A DNA stretch of 45,953 bases from Dorea_D hominis (lineage in GTDB: Bacteria > Bacillota > Clostridia > Lachnospirales > Lachnospiraceae), in NCBI RefSeq assembly GCF_014287705.1, contig NZ_JACOOY010000020.1:1-45953 (forward strand). Reading direction: 5' to 3'. This document shows, piece by piece, positions 24,670 to 32,321 of the stretch. How positions within the stretch are numbered: position 1 is the first letter of the stretch; the number at the start of each line of letters is the position of its first letter. The position numbers and the translations under genes were made by a program. The notes below the pieces were generated by a model, which searched no databases, was not told the DNA's origin, and saw nothing but the letters and a program-made list of their open reading frames with translations.

Positions 24670-25941
24670 TTATTTGAGAAGTTCTGTGTATGAAGATGCA
24701 TTGTCTGTTTTAACCATGTTAATTGCAAATGCGTCATACTCGTCTGGGTTTCCAAGACGGTTTGTGATGTTAGACTCTGTCTGTCCATCTCCACCGATGT
24801 AGTCAACTTTCAGATTGAGAAGGTCATCGTAGTTCTCAAGAAGCGGCTGATATGTTGAGCTTAAGAAGTTATCTGAAGCATTGTAGATGTTAAGCCATAC
24901 TTTCTTTTCTGGGCTCTTCTTAGCATCAAGCTGGTTAGCAACTTTTTTGTATACTACTGTTGAATCTGTAAAGTCTTTATAGTTATCAGCTGTTACAGCA
25001 ATGTTTAATGCGTAGTAAGATCTCTCTTCTTCGCTATATCTGTAATCTTCGCCTTCTTTCAGACAGTTACCAGCATCATCTTTTGTTCCGATACCTGTGT
25101 TAATGTCTACTCCGTCAAGAGCGTTACGAAGAACTCTCAGTGTCAGGTACGCCTGAACGTCTGCATGCTGAGAAATTGTTCCGCCGTATCCTTCTGCGAT
25201 AGCTGCTACAGCGTCACTGTTTGCATCGTATCCGAATGTAGGTACTTTGTTTTTCTTAGCCCATGCGTTGAACATTGACATTCCCATACCATCGTTGTTA
25301 GAAACAACTACGTCGATCTTATCTCCGAAAGAAGCTTTCCATGTTCCGATAGCGTTACCTGCTGTAGCGGCATCCCATGTAGCTCCTGCTGCATTCTTCA
25401 TTTCCTGAGAAGCAAGCTCACGAACTGTGTATTTCTTTCCATTAACTTCAAGTGTTGCGTCTTTAACAATTTTAGATTTTCCATCTACGTTTGTTCCAGC
25501 TGGTTTAGAGTTGATTTCTTTCTTCTCTTCAATACCTGTTCCGAGTGCTTTACGAACTCCACGTGTACGAGCGATTGAATCGTTGTGTCCGATATCACCG
25601 ATTGCAAGAACATATCCGATAACTCCGTCACCGTTTCTATCGATCTTGTCGATGTTAGCTTTGATGTAATCAAGAACCATCTGTCCCTGAAGTTCAGCTC
25701 CCTGGTTAGCATCGAAACCTACATAGTAAGTATTTTTGTTGAAGCTAAGAGCATCTTTGTCAAGCTCTCCTGTTGAGCTGTTAGATGGCTGACGGTTAAA
25801 CCAGCAAAGTGGTTTGTCCTTGTTCGCTACCTTAGTGTCAGATGAGTCTGAAGATCCTGAAGATCCTGAAGATCCACATCCTGCCAATGATAATGCGAGT
25901 ATTACTGCCATCATTGATGCAACTACTTTTCTTTTTTTCAT
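24670..25941 (-). CDS. mglB: Galactose/glucose-binding lipoprotein with circularly permuted domain order
   Basis: A 423-residue lipoprotein (signal peptide, lipobox LSLAGC with Cys22, Gly/Ser linker to about 40). The mature protein begins at the middle of the usual MglB fold: KPLCWFNRQP at 44 (normally FFNKEP), YYVGFDANQG, the calcium loop DRNGDGVIG at 101, GHNDSIARTRG, TWDAA, VVSNNDGMG, FGYDA, and the usual C-terminal strand ALNIAVTADNYKDF. After a linker (about 327-346) it ends with the part normally at the N-terminus: VWLNIYNASDNFL, DGQTESN, DAFAINMV and SYTELLK. Sugar-contacting Asp, Asn, Phe, Arg/Lys, His and Trp positions are kept, so it should bind sugar. GGGAGG precedes the ATG. A TGTTTTAAAACA palindrome (25970-25981) lies upstream. 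First gene of mglBAC. Confidence 0.88.
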   Translation of the reverse strand: MKKRKVVASMMAVILALSLAGCGSSGSSGSSDSSDTKVANKDKPLCWFNRQPSNSSTGELDKDALSFNKNTYYVGFDANQGAELQGQMVLDYIKANIDKIDRNGDGVIGYVLAIGDIGHNDSIARTRGVRKALGTGIEEKKEINSKPAGTNVDGKSKIVKDATLEVNGKKYTVRELASQEMKNAAGATWDAATAGNAIGTWKASFGDKIDVVVSNNDGMGMSMFNAWAKKNKVPTFGYDANSDAVAAIAEGYGGTISQHADVQAYLTLRVLRNALDGVDINTGIGTKDDAGNCLKEGEDYRYSEEERSYYALNIAVTADNYKDFTDSTVVYKKVANQLDAKKSPEKKVWLNIYNASDNFLSSTYQPLLENYDDLLNLKVDYIGGDGQTESNITNRLGNPDEYDAFAINMVKTDNASSYTELLK

Positions 25942-26086
25942 TGTTGTTTTCCTCCCGTTTTGTGAAATTTGTTTTAAAACATGTCTTTCTTAATGACTGA
26001 CCTTAGTATAATCACCAAAGGAGGAAAATAAAATAGAATATTTTTGGATTAAGTATTAATTTTCTCTGATTTTCAATAAAAAATTT

Positions 26087-26602
26087 ATGCATGTTGTTTA
26101 TTCGTTTTTTTCATTTATTATAGAAAGTTTACGTCTACAGCTCGCTGTATATCGTAGCGCAAAAGTGGAAGAACAGTATCCGAATATTTTGTTCGCAAAA
26201 GATGGAGAAATATATAATTTTCATGGAAAGAAAGTGATGCCAATCGGTGGTGCATACAGCGTTGACAAATATTATAGGATACGAAACGGGTTACCATGGT
26301 TTGAATCAGAACAGCCGGATGAAGTGATAAAAGAATATGTGGAACAGCAGTTAGATAAAGCCAAGTGGAATGTGGATATCGTACTCTCGCATACAGTACC
26401 GATTGAAGCGGAACCAGTGTGGGCGTTTATTCCAGGGCTTGCTCAATCAGCAGTGGACAAGACAACGGAAAAATGGCTACAGAAGATTTATGACAGGTTA
26501 GATTTTACAGAGTGGTATGCGGGACATTACCATGTAGAAAGTGAGGAGTGTGGAATACGAATTATGTATGAAGATTATGATGAAATTTGTGCTGAAGGGT
26601 AA
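26087..26602 (+). pseudogene. Metallophosphoesterase, N-terminally truncated
   Basis: From about 26160 the frame matches the C-terminal two thirds of calcineurin-like phosphoesterases: YPNILFAKDGEIYNFHGKK, GGAYSVDKYYR, WFESEQPDEV, the DIVLSHTVP histidine motif, and GHYHVE. The N-terminal metal motifs (GDxH, GDFGG, GNHE) are absent, and residues before about 26160 do not belong to the family. Without those ligands it cannot form the two-metal site. It differs in subfamily from the intact enzyme at 102. I see no clear promoter or ribosome site. Only fragments lie between it and the LacI gene. Confidence 0.75.
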
Positions 26603-26658
26603 AAGAATGGTTTGCTGATTTGAAAAATATAAGTTTATAGATGAAGGGGTATTTTTTA

Positions 26659-27066
26659 ATGATATATCTCAGCAGTTTTAAATTAAGTGACAGAAGCATT
26701 AAAAATCCTAATATATATCCATATAATGTGTTTCATCGAAAAGACATAGATCCGTTCATATTTGCACCAATCACCGTGTTATATGGGAATAATGGTTCTG
26801 GAAAATCTATTATTTTGAATATCATAGCAAATAAACTCATGCTAACAGGGAAAGAGTATGCGACCAGTAATTCTTTTGGAATTGTGGACTATTGCGGAAA
26901 ATTTTCATCAGAGTGCCAGTTTAGTTATGGAGAGGATGAATTTGGCAATGCATTTAGGAGATTCCCTGAAAACAGCAGATTTATCAAGAGTGAGGATATC
27001 CTGTATGAAATAAAAAAATACAGCAAAGACAGATTCTTTCTGATGGTATGGAATATGATTATATAA
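26659..27066 (+). pseudogene. AAA/ABC-type ATPase, C-terminally truncated
   Basis: The ATG at 26659 has GAAGGGG upstream. The product begins IYLSSFKLSD..., then ITVLYGNNGSGKS, a clear Walker A with the preceding strand, as in SMC/OLD-like AAA ATPases. A second strand and part of the insertion follow, then the frame ends after about 135 residues. Signature, Walker B and other motifs are missing, while such ATPases usually exceed 250 residues. It is therefore a 3'-truncated remnant. The 18-bp inverted repeat at 27119 lies about 50 nt downstream, so an insertion may have caused the truncation. Confidence 0.6.
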
Positions 27067-27118
27067 AAAATGGACATTCACAAAAAAGAAGCCGCTTTCT
27101 TGTTGCTTTTCAGTCAAC

Positions 27119-27186
27119 TGATATGCTCCCTTCTAAGTAGACAAGAGAAATAATAAAATCTTGTTTATTTAGAAGGGAGCATATCA
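27119..27186. repeat. Hairpin element with 18-bp perfect inverted repeats (IS or MITE remnant)
   Basis: TGATATGCTCCCTTCTAA (27119-27136) and its exact reverse complement (27169-27186) flank 32 nt, inside which ACAAGA and TCTTGT also pair. There is no T-run, so it is not an ordinary terminator. After it come ATG GAG CAA TAG, a possible abortive reading frame. Its place between two broken genes suggests abutted IS ends or a miniature transposable element. No transposase is present. Confidence 0.5.
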
Positions 27187-27241
27187 ATTTATGGAGCAAT
27201 AGCCCCATTTAGTACTATATAAGTGTAAGCCGTCTTTTAGA

Positions 27242-27481
27242 TCAGATCGGTATCGGTTTACAGTTGTGATGCCAAATTTGAATTACAATGTCTCTCAGGA
27301 TGTCCTTCGGAATGTCCCTCAGAATGTCCCTCAGAAAAAAGAGAGAAATCCGTCGGAAATTCAAATATTGAATATGATAAAAAGGATAATAAAATATGAT
27401 CACAAACAGCAACATCGGTGTAGCAGGCAGTTTGTAAAAATATCTTTTGGAAACCCTGAAAGTGTGATATTATTTAAGTAA
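27242..27481 (+). pseudogene. C-terminal tail of an AlbA_2/divergent-AAA type protein
   Basis: The frame reads DRYRFTVVMPNLNYN, then DVLRNVPQNVPQ and a helical start, EIQILNMIKRI. The 'VPQNVPQ' linker before a winged helix is typical of the C-terminal end of Schlafen-AlbA_2/AAA_4 proteins. The large N-terminal part is absent and the winged helix is interrupted. A broken relative lies at 35932. The rest of the 27067-27507 interval holds only the hairpin element. Confidence 0.5.
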
Positions 27482-27507
27482 AGATTTTAGTCAAAGGGGT
27501 AAATGAT

Positions 27508-28569
27508 GTGGCTACATTAAAAGATATCGCTGAAAAGGTAAAGGTTTCTCAAAGCACGGTTTCAAGAGTTCTGAATGGTGATCCGAACTTAAATGTGTCA
27601 GATGAGACCAGAGAAAATATAGTTACCGTGGCATGTGAGCTTGGATATAAGACGGTAAGTCAGAGATATAGTAAGCGTCAGGGAGATGCAGGAAAAAAGG
27701 CATCAGTAGAAGAGATGACGGAAAGCCAGAACCTTCCGGAGCGCAGAATCGGGATTGCGCAGATGTTCGAGATGAAGGAGCAGATGGAAGATATCTATTA
27801 TATTATGCTGAAGAACCGTTTGGATGAAGCATGTTTTGAAAAGAAATGGACGACTGTCATGCTTTACCGGGATGAGAAGAAAAGATTTACCAAGAATGAT
27901 GACCGTCCGATTGACGGACTGATTGCAATCGGAAGATTCAGTCCGGAGGAAATTCAGGATTTCCATCAATATACGGACAACATCGTATTTTTGGATTCTT
28001 CACCGGATGATATGAAGTATTACAGTATTGTGCCGAATTATCACCTGGCAATCCGTGAAGTACTGCAATGCTTTGAGGCAAAAGGCAAAGAGCGGATTGC
28101 ATATCTTGGAAGTGTGGATACCCTTGGTGACGACAAGAAGCTGACGATGGACCCACGTTATTACTATTATAAAAATACACTGAATAATCAGAATCGGTTT
28201 GATGAGAGTCTGGTCATAGACTGCGAGATGAATTCGAGAAGCAGCTGCCAGAAAGTGCTGGAGTATCTGGACAGCCACACGCCAGAGGAATATCCGGACG
28301 CGATTTTTGCATCGAGTGATGCGGTAGCGCCGGGACTTGTAAAGGCGTTGCATGAAAGGGAGATTCTGCTTCCGGGACAAATAGGTGTCATTACATTTAA
28401 CAACACCAGCTTCTCGGAGTTTTCTAATCCGCCGCTTTCTTCGGTCGAAGTATATATGAGAGAAAGCGTGGAGTCGACAGTGATGTGTATGGAACTTCTG
28501 TGGAAGAAGAATTCACTTCCGAAGAAGATTATTGTTCCGTGCAGTCTAGTGGACAGAGGAAGCGTATAA
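27508..28569 (+). CDS. LacI-family transcriptional regulator of the beta-galactosidase gene
   Basis: A 353-residue regulator. Residues 1-50 are the LacI helix-turn-helix (TLKDIAEKVKVSQSTVSRVLNGD), preceded by a GTG start with AAAGGGG 8 nt upstream. Residues about 80-353 form a periplasmic-binding-like ligand domain (RRIGIAQMF, DGLIAIGRFS, IAYLGSVDTLGDD, DAIFASSDAVAPGLVKAL, GVITFNNTSFSEFSNPPLSSV). This layout matches GalR/GanR-type regulators of galactoside genes. The next gene is a GH42 beta-galactosidase, whose promoter contains a 31-bp palindrome at the -35 element, the likely operator. I infer repression relieved by a galactoside or galactose. Confidence 0.92.
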   Translation: MATLKDIAEKVKVSQSTVSRVLNGDPNLNVSDETRENIVTVACELGYKTVSQRYSKRQGDAGKKASVEEMTESQNLPERRIGIAQMFEMKEQMEDIYYIMLKNRLDEACFEKKWTTVMLYRDEKKRFTKNDDRPIDGLIAIGRFSPEEIQDFHQYTDNIVFLDSSPDDMKYYSIVPNYHLAIREVLQCFEAKGKERIAYLGSVDTLGDDKKLTMDPRYYYYKNTLNNQNRFDESLVIDCEMNSRSSCQKVLEYLDSHTPEEYPDAIFASSDAVAPGLVKALHEREILLPGQIGVITFNNTSFSEFSNPPLSSVEVYMRESVESTVMCMELLWKKNSLPKKIIVPCSLVDRGSV

Positions 28570-28714
28570 AATGGATAGAGATGTCGCTGGTACTCCACAA
28601 TGCACTTGAAGTGAAAATGTGTCAGGCTACATTTTCTATGCGGCAATTTCCACAAAAACGACAAGCCAATTTAGTAAACATTTCATGAAAATAGTTTTCT
28701 TTAAGTAAAAATTT

Positions 28715-28754
28715 GCGTAAAAATATTGACTAAATATTTTTACGCTGATATATT
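28715..28754 (+). promoter_or_regulatory. Promoter with palindromic LacI-type operator upstream of the GH42 gene
   Basis: TTGACT (28726-28731), a 17-nt spacer and TATATT (28749-28754) form a good sigma-A promoter. A perfect 13-bp inverted repeat with 5-nt centre (GCGTAAAAATATT, 28715-28727; mirror 28733-28745) covers the -35 and most of the spacer, so a bound protein would block RNA polymerase. A half-similar GCGTAAAAACGT lies at 28801. The remaining sequence from 28570 to 28852 shows no gene. Confidence 0.75.
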
Positions 28755-28852
28755 CATTTCACAAGATACGAAAAATAAACGCAATAAAACAAAAGAAAAT
28801 GCGTAAAAACGTATGGAAAAGCGAAAGCAAAATTCTACTAAATAAGGAGTAG

Positions 28853-28912
28853 AGAGATGGAGAAACTTATAAAATGATTCGTGACGAACTTCGTAAGAGA
28901 AAGGAACAGTAA
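28853..28912 (+). pseudogene. Possible last residues of a deleted sugar transporter
   Basis: An in-frame remnant, preceded by a TAG, reads GETYKMIRDELRKRKEQ and stops just before the beta-galactosidase start. Sugar transporters of the GPH/MFS type often end in a similar charged helix, and such a gene often precedes GH42 genes. Nineteen residues cannot prove this. The overlapping ATGGAGAAA start with AAGGAG upstream stops after six codons. Confidence 0.25.
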
Positions 28913-28913
28913 T

Positions 28914-30869
28914 ATGTGGCGTGGAGTTGATTATTATCCGGAACAGTGGGATGAGGCTTTTTTAGAAGAAGATTTGGAAAATATCTGTGAGCTTGGATGC
29001 AATGTGATCCGTATCGCAGAGTTCGCATGGCATCTGATGGAAAAAACAGAAGGAAATTATGATTTTTCCTTTTTTGACCGTGTAATTGAAAAGGCAAAAG
29101 AAAAAGGTCTGAAGGTGATCATGGGAACTCCGACAGCGACCATTCCGGCATGGCTTGTGAAAAAGCATCCGGATATCCTGTCAGAGTTTGAAGACGGAAC
29201 CGTCCGCACTTTTGGTGGACGCCATGTATATTGCTTTAACAGCGATGTGATGTATGAGTACTCAGAGAAGATCATTCGCGCACAGGCTGAGCATTATAAA
29301 AATGAAGATGCGATCGTGGCATGGCAGATTGACAATGAGCTGGGACATGAAGACAGTGACATCTGCTACTGTCCGAAATGCCGCTGCGCATTCCAGGGAT
29401 TCCTTGAGCAGAAATTCGAGGGAAATATTGATAAGTTGAACGAAATTTACGGAACCACATTCTGGTCACAGGAATACAACGGATTTGATGAGATCCCACT
29501 TCCATCCAAGACCATAACCACACACAATCCGGCACTTCGTCTGGACTGGGAAAGATTCCGCAGCGAAAGCATTGTAAAATTTGCAAACTTCCAGACAGCG
29601 CTTCTTAAGGAAATCATTCCAGATGCGGTTGTGATGCATGACTTCCCGGGCGGAGGACTTGGAAAGCACGTAGATTATTCAGAAGTTGCAAAGAATCTGG
29701 ATGTGGTAGCTTACAACAATTACCCGGTATGGGGTGGGCAGAAAGAGCCGCTTCCTGCAAATGAAATTGCATTTGGACTGGATTATATCCGTGGGCTCAA
29801 ACGGGAAAACTTCTGGATCACAGAAGCGATTATGGGAGCACAGGGACATGATGTAACCGGATTTGCTCCACGCCCGAATCAGGCAAAGCTCTGGTCTTAT
29901 CAGAGTATGGCGAGAGGTTGCGAATCGCTGATGTATTTCCGATACAGAGGTGCAACAAAAGGGGCAGAGCAGTTCTGTTATGGAATCTTGGATGCAGATA
30001 ATGTTAAACGTAGAAAGTTTCACGAAGTACAGGGATTCTTTAATGAGATTAAGAATTACGAAAAAGAACTGAGCGCACCGGTTAAAAGTGAAGTTGCAAT
30101 CGTATATGATTATGATTCGCTTGCAGCATTCCGTATCCAGAGACAAAGTTTCCTTCTCGACTGCGAAGCAGAGATGAAGAAGTTCCATAAAGTATTCTTT
30201 GATGCAAATGTTCCGGTGGATGTGATTTCGGCGGGAAGTACTCTTTCTGGTTATAAGATCGTGATTCTTCCACAGATGATCATTGCGAAACCGGATTTCC
30301 AGAAGCAGGTGAAAGAATTTACCGAGAACGGCGGAACGCTGGTTCTGACTTTCCGTGATTTTGTAAAAGATGAAAATAACAATCTGTTGTTTAAAAAAGT
30401 ACTTCCAGTTGACTTTGATGAGTTTGCAGGAATCTATGTGACAGAGACTGAAAGTCTTCAGGAAGGACAGGAATTCCCGCTTGCAGGCGAAGAAGATTTC
30501 AGTTGTACACAGGGAGAGGGAGGAATTTTCCGTGACCTGCTCAGTGTGACAGATGCAGAAGTGCTGTTCCGCTACAATGATGTATTCTTCAAGGACTACG
30601 CAGCAGTGACAAAGAAGAAGCAGAAAGATGGATATGTATATTACCTTGGATGCGGATTGGATGAAACTATTTTAAAACAGCTTCTCAAGAAAATGGTAGA
30701 CGAACAGGGAATCGTATCTGAGCATTCAACTGATGGCGTTGAGATCGTATACCGAGAGAGCGAAGATAGAAAGATTAAGATCACCATGAACCACAATGCA
30801 TGCGAGGTACAAAATGCAGGTGTGACACTGGCGCCGTTTGAATGCAAGGTGGAAGAAGTTCGGAAATAA
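28914..30869 (+). CDS. Beta-galactosidase, glycoside hydrolase family 42
   Basis: A 651-residue cytoplasmic enzyme that cleaves terminal beta-galactosyl residues with retention. The ATG at 28914 has AAAGGA 8 nt upstream and gives the canonical MWRGVDYYPEQWDE start; the GTG at 28881 is rejected. The TIM barrel (1-385) contains the acid/base Glu142 in QIDNELG and the nucleophile Glu304 in FWITEAIMG. A cysteine cluster (CYCPKCRC) near 150 matches the zinc site of many GH42 enzymes. A trimerisation-type domain (about 390-590) and a short beta C-terminal domain follow. No signal peptide, so its substrates must be imported first. It lies after the LacI gene, which probably controls it. Galactose released could feed the same metabolism as MglBAC uptake. 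Confidence 0.93.
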   Translation: MWRGVDYYPEQWDEAFLEEDLENICELGCNVIRIAEFAWHLMEKTEGNYDFSFFDRVIEKAKEKGLKVIMGTPTATIPAWLVKKHPDILSEFEDGTVRTFGGRHVYCFNSDVMYEYSEKIIRAQAEHYKNEDAIVAWQIDNELGHEDSDICYCPKCRCAFQGFLEQKFEGNIDKLNEIYGTTFWSQEYNGFDEIPLPSKTITTHNPALRLDWERFRSESIVKFANFQTALLKEIIPDAVVMHDFPGGGLGKHVDYSEVAKNLDVVAYNNYPVWGGQKEPLPANEIAFGLDYIRGLKRENFWITEAIMGAQGHDVTGFAPRPNQAKLWSYQSMARGCESLMYFRYRGATKGAEQFCYGILDADNVKRRKFHEVQGFFNEIKNYEKELSAPVKSEVAIVYDYDSLAAFRIQRQSFLLDCEAEMKKFHKVFFDANVPVDVISAGSTLSGYKIVILPQMIIAKPDFQKQVKEFTENGGTLVLTFRDFVKDENNNLLFKKVLPVDFDEFAGIYVTETESLQEGQEFPLAGEEDFSCTQGEGGIFRDLLSVTDAEVLFRYNDVFFKDYAAVTKKKQKDGYVYYLGCGLDETILKQLLKKMVDEQGIVSEHSTDGVEIVYRESEDRKIKITMNHNACEVQNAGVTLAPFECKVEEVRK

Positions 30870-31043
30870 GTAGGATTTTTTTACAGAGAACAGTGGATTT
30901 GGTATTGTTTAAAAGATGAAAAATCTGACAGACGAGAAAATGAATCGGTAATATAGAAATAAAATAATGAAATGGCAATTGAAGAGATACAAAATAAATC
31001 TGGTGTAGAAGGCTGTATTGATTAGTAAAACAAGGAGATTTTT

Positions 31044-31568
31044 ATGATTAAAGTTATTATGATGTGTGGAATATGCGGTTCCGGGAAAACAACTTATGCA
31101 AAGCAGAAAGAAAAAGAAGGCTATGTTCGCTTGTCCATTGATGAGGAAATGTGGAAAACTTACGGGAGAAAGGGGATTGATTATCCAAACGAACAGTATG
31201 AGAAACTTTCAGAAATAGTGGAAATGGCACTCCAGAAGGAGCTCCTGTCTCTCATTCAACAAGGAAAACATGTAGTCCTTGATTTCAGCTTTTGGAATAA
31301 GGCAAATAGAGCGTATTATAAAAGGCTTATAGAAAAAGCTGGCGGTACACCAGAACTTGTTTATATGAAGGCTAGTAAAGGAACCTTACAAAAAAGATTG
31401 TATAAAAGGAATCAGTCTTTGAATGCTAATTCTCCATTCATAATAACAAATGAGATACTAGAGCATCATTATAACGATTTTCAAGAACCATGTGGCGAAG
31501 GAGAAAAAGTAATTTTACAGGAAGAAGATTGTGTTGGGGCAGCCATTGATAGCCCTGACCACCTTTAG
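31044..31568 (+). CDS. P-loop kinase-like ATPase (AAA_33)
   Basis: A 174-residue protein with Walker A GICGSGKTT at 9-17, a following Asp motif (RLSIDEEMW), a strand VVLDFSFWNK that carries the Walker-B-like Asp, and a lid-like RLYKRN segment. This is the AAA_33/zeta-toxin-like family of small kinases; the phosphate acceptor is unknown. AAGGAG precedes the ATG. The last ~15 residues (GAAIDSPDHL) do not look conserved, and the end may have been altered by a rearrangement. It is a single gene, 175 nt after the beta-galactosidase. I see no partner. Confidence 0.75.
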   Translation: MIKVIMMCGICGSGKTTYAKQKEKEGYVRLSIDEEMWKTYGRKGIDYPNEQYEKLSEIVEMALQKELLSLIQQGKHVVLDFSFWNKANRAYYKRLIEKAGGTPELVYMKASKGTLQKRLYKRNQSLNANSPFIITNEILEHHYNDFQEPCGEGEKVILQEEDCVGAAIDSPDHL

Positions 31569-31715
31569 TGGTAGGCAATACGAGGGGGAACCGCAAGGAA
31601 TGTTGCTACCCCGTACTGTCATTCCGAGAGGGGGAATTTCCGTTACCGAAGATGAAGACTACAAATGTATATCCAGTACAATTAAAGTAATGGCTTGTAT
31701 CAAATCTTACTGGCG

Positions 31716-31961
31716 ATGAAGTACCTGCGTTTATCTGATGAGGAGTGGACAGTATTTGTAAATGCTTTCGATCAGAAGTATATGGAAGATCTGACGGATA
31801 TGCAGAACCATGTACTGCCGTATCTGCAGAGCTTTTGCAGTCTGGAAGAAAAAGGCGTGAAGGAGAGACAAGAACGGTTCGAGTATATGTATCGGCTGTT
31901 CTTTTTTGTTTTTGAACGTAAAAATGGTAATGTTTTTCTTGTGTACAGCAGAGCACTATAG
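31716..31961 (+). CDS. Small uncharacterised ORF, possibly a gene fragment
   Basis: An open frame of 81 codons from ATG 31716 (MKYLRLSDEEWTVFVNAFD) to TAG. It encodes a helical, acidic then aromatic-rich sequence that I do not recognise. The in-frame extension to 31695 and the lack of a good ribosome site suggest a C-terminal fragment. It ends about 45 nt before the riboswitch. The interval 31569-31715 shows nothing else. Confidence 0.35.
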   Translation: MKYLRLSDEEWTVFVNAFDQKYMEDLTDMQNHVLPYLQSFCSLEEKGVKERQERFEYMYRLFFFVFERKNGNVFLVYSRAL

Positions 31962-32002
31962 TATAATAAATCCGGTTTTATTGCATAAGTTTAAAGGCTA
32001 TA

Positions 32003-32096
32003 ATAAGGAAAACGACAAACCAGATGAAAGTCTGGGACGCAAAGCCAGAAGAGGCTAAAGTCAGAAAGTTTGACCAGGTCTGCCGGTTGCAACTGT
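32003..32096 (+). promoter_or_regulatory. Cyclic di-GMP-I (GEMM) riboswitch
   Basis: The conserved core occurs in order: ACAAACC at about 32014, a GAAA tetraloop, GGGACGCAAAGCC at 32034, a P3-type GAAGAGGCTAAAG, then a receptor CCAGGTCTGCCGGTTGC at about 32074. This is the c-di-GMP-I consensus, with the GNRA tetraloop docking into its receptor and the CGCAAAGC ligand pocket. It lies about 225 nt before the hybrid kinase, with a terminator-like hairpin between, so c-di-GMP probably controls transcription of that gene. Confidence 0.85.
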
Positions 32097-32188
32097 TTCT
32101 ATATCATATATGGAAAAGATGTGAAAGCGGAAGAAATCTCGATAACTTATATACTATATCGATGAGTGATTCTAAAGAAATGTAGTAG

Positions 32189-32221
32189 GGATACGGGCAT
32201 ATTTGGGCAAGTATCCTTTTT
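32189..32221 (+). terminator. Terminator-like hairpin in the riboswitch leader
   Basis: GGATAC (32189-32194) pairs with GTATCC (32211-32216), followed by TTTTTA. GGGCATAT inside the loop can instead pair with ATATGCC just downstream (32221-32228), so two exclusive structures are possible. This could be the expression platform, though it starts about 90 nt after the aptamer. Confidence 0.45.
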
Positions 32222-32321
32222 ATATGCCAAAATGGGTACGAAAACTGGCAGGGATAGGTTCTCTGTATACAGATAAAAGCAGGATGAAGAAGGCATAAGA
32301 CGGAGAGAGGACTTTTATAAA

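Noticed and set aside
27290..27345. Short tandem repeats (CTCAGAATGTCCC-like) resembling a small CRISPR or VNTR
   Set aside because: They encode the repeated VPQN linker of an AlbA_2-type protein tail, which is normal for that family.
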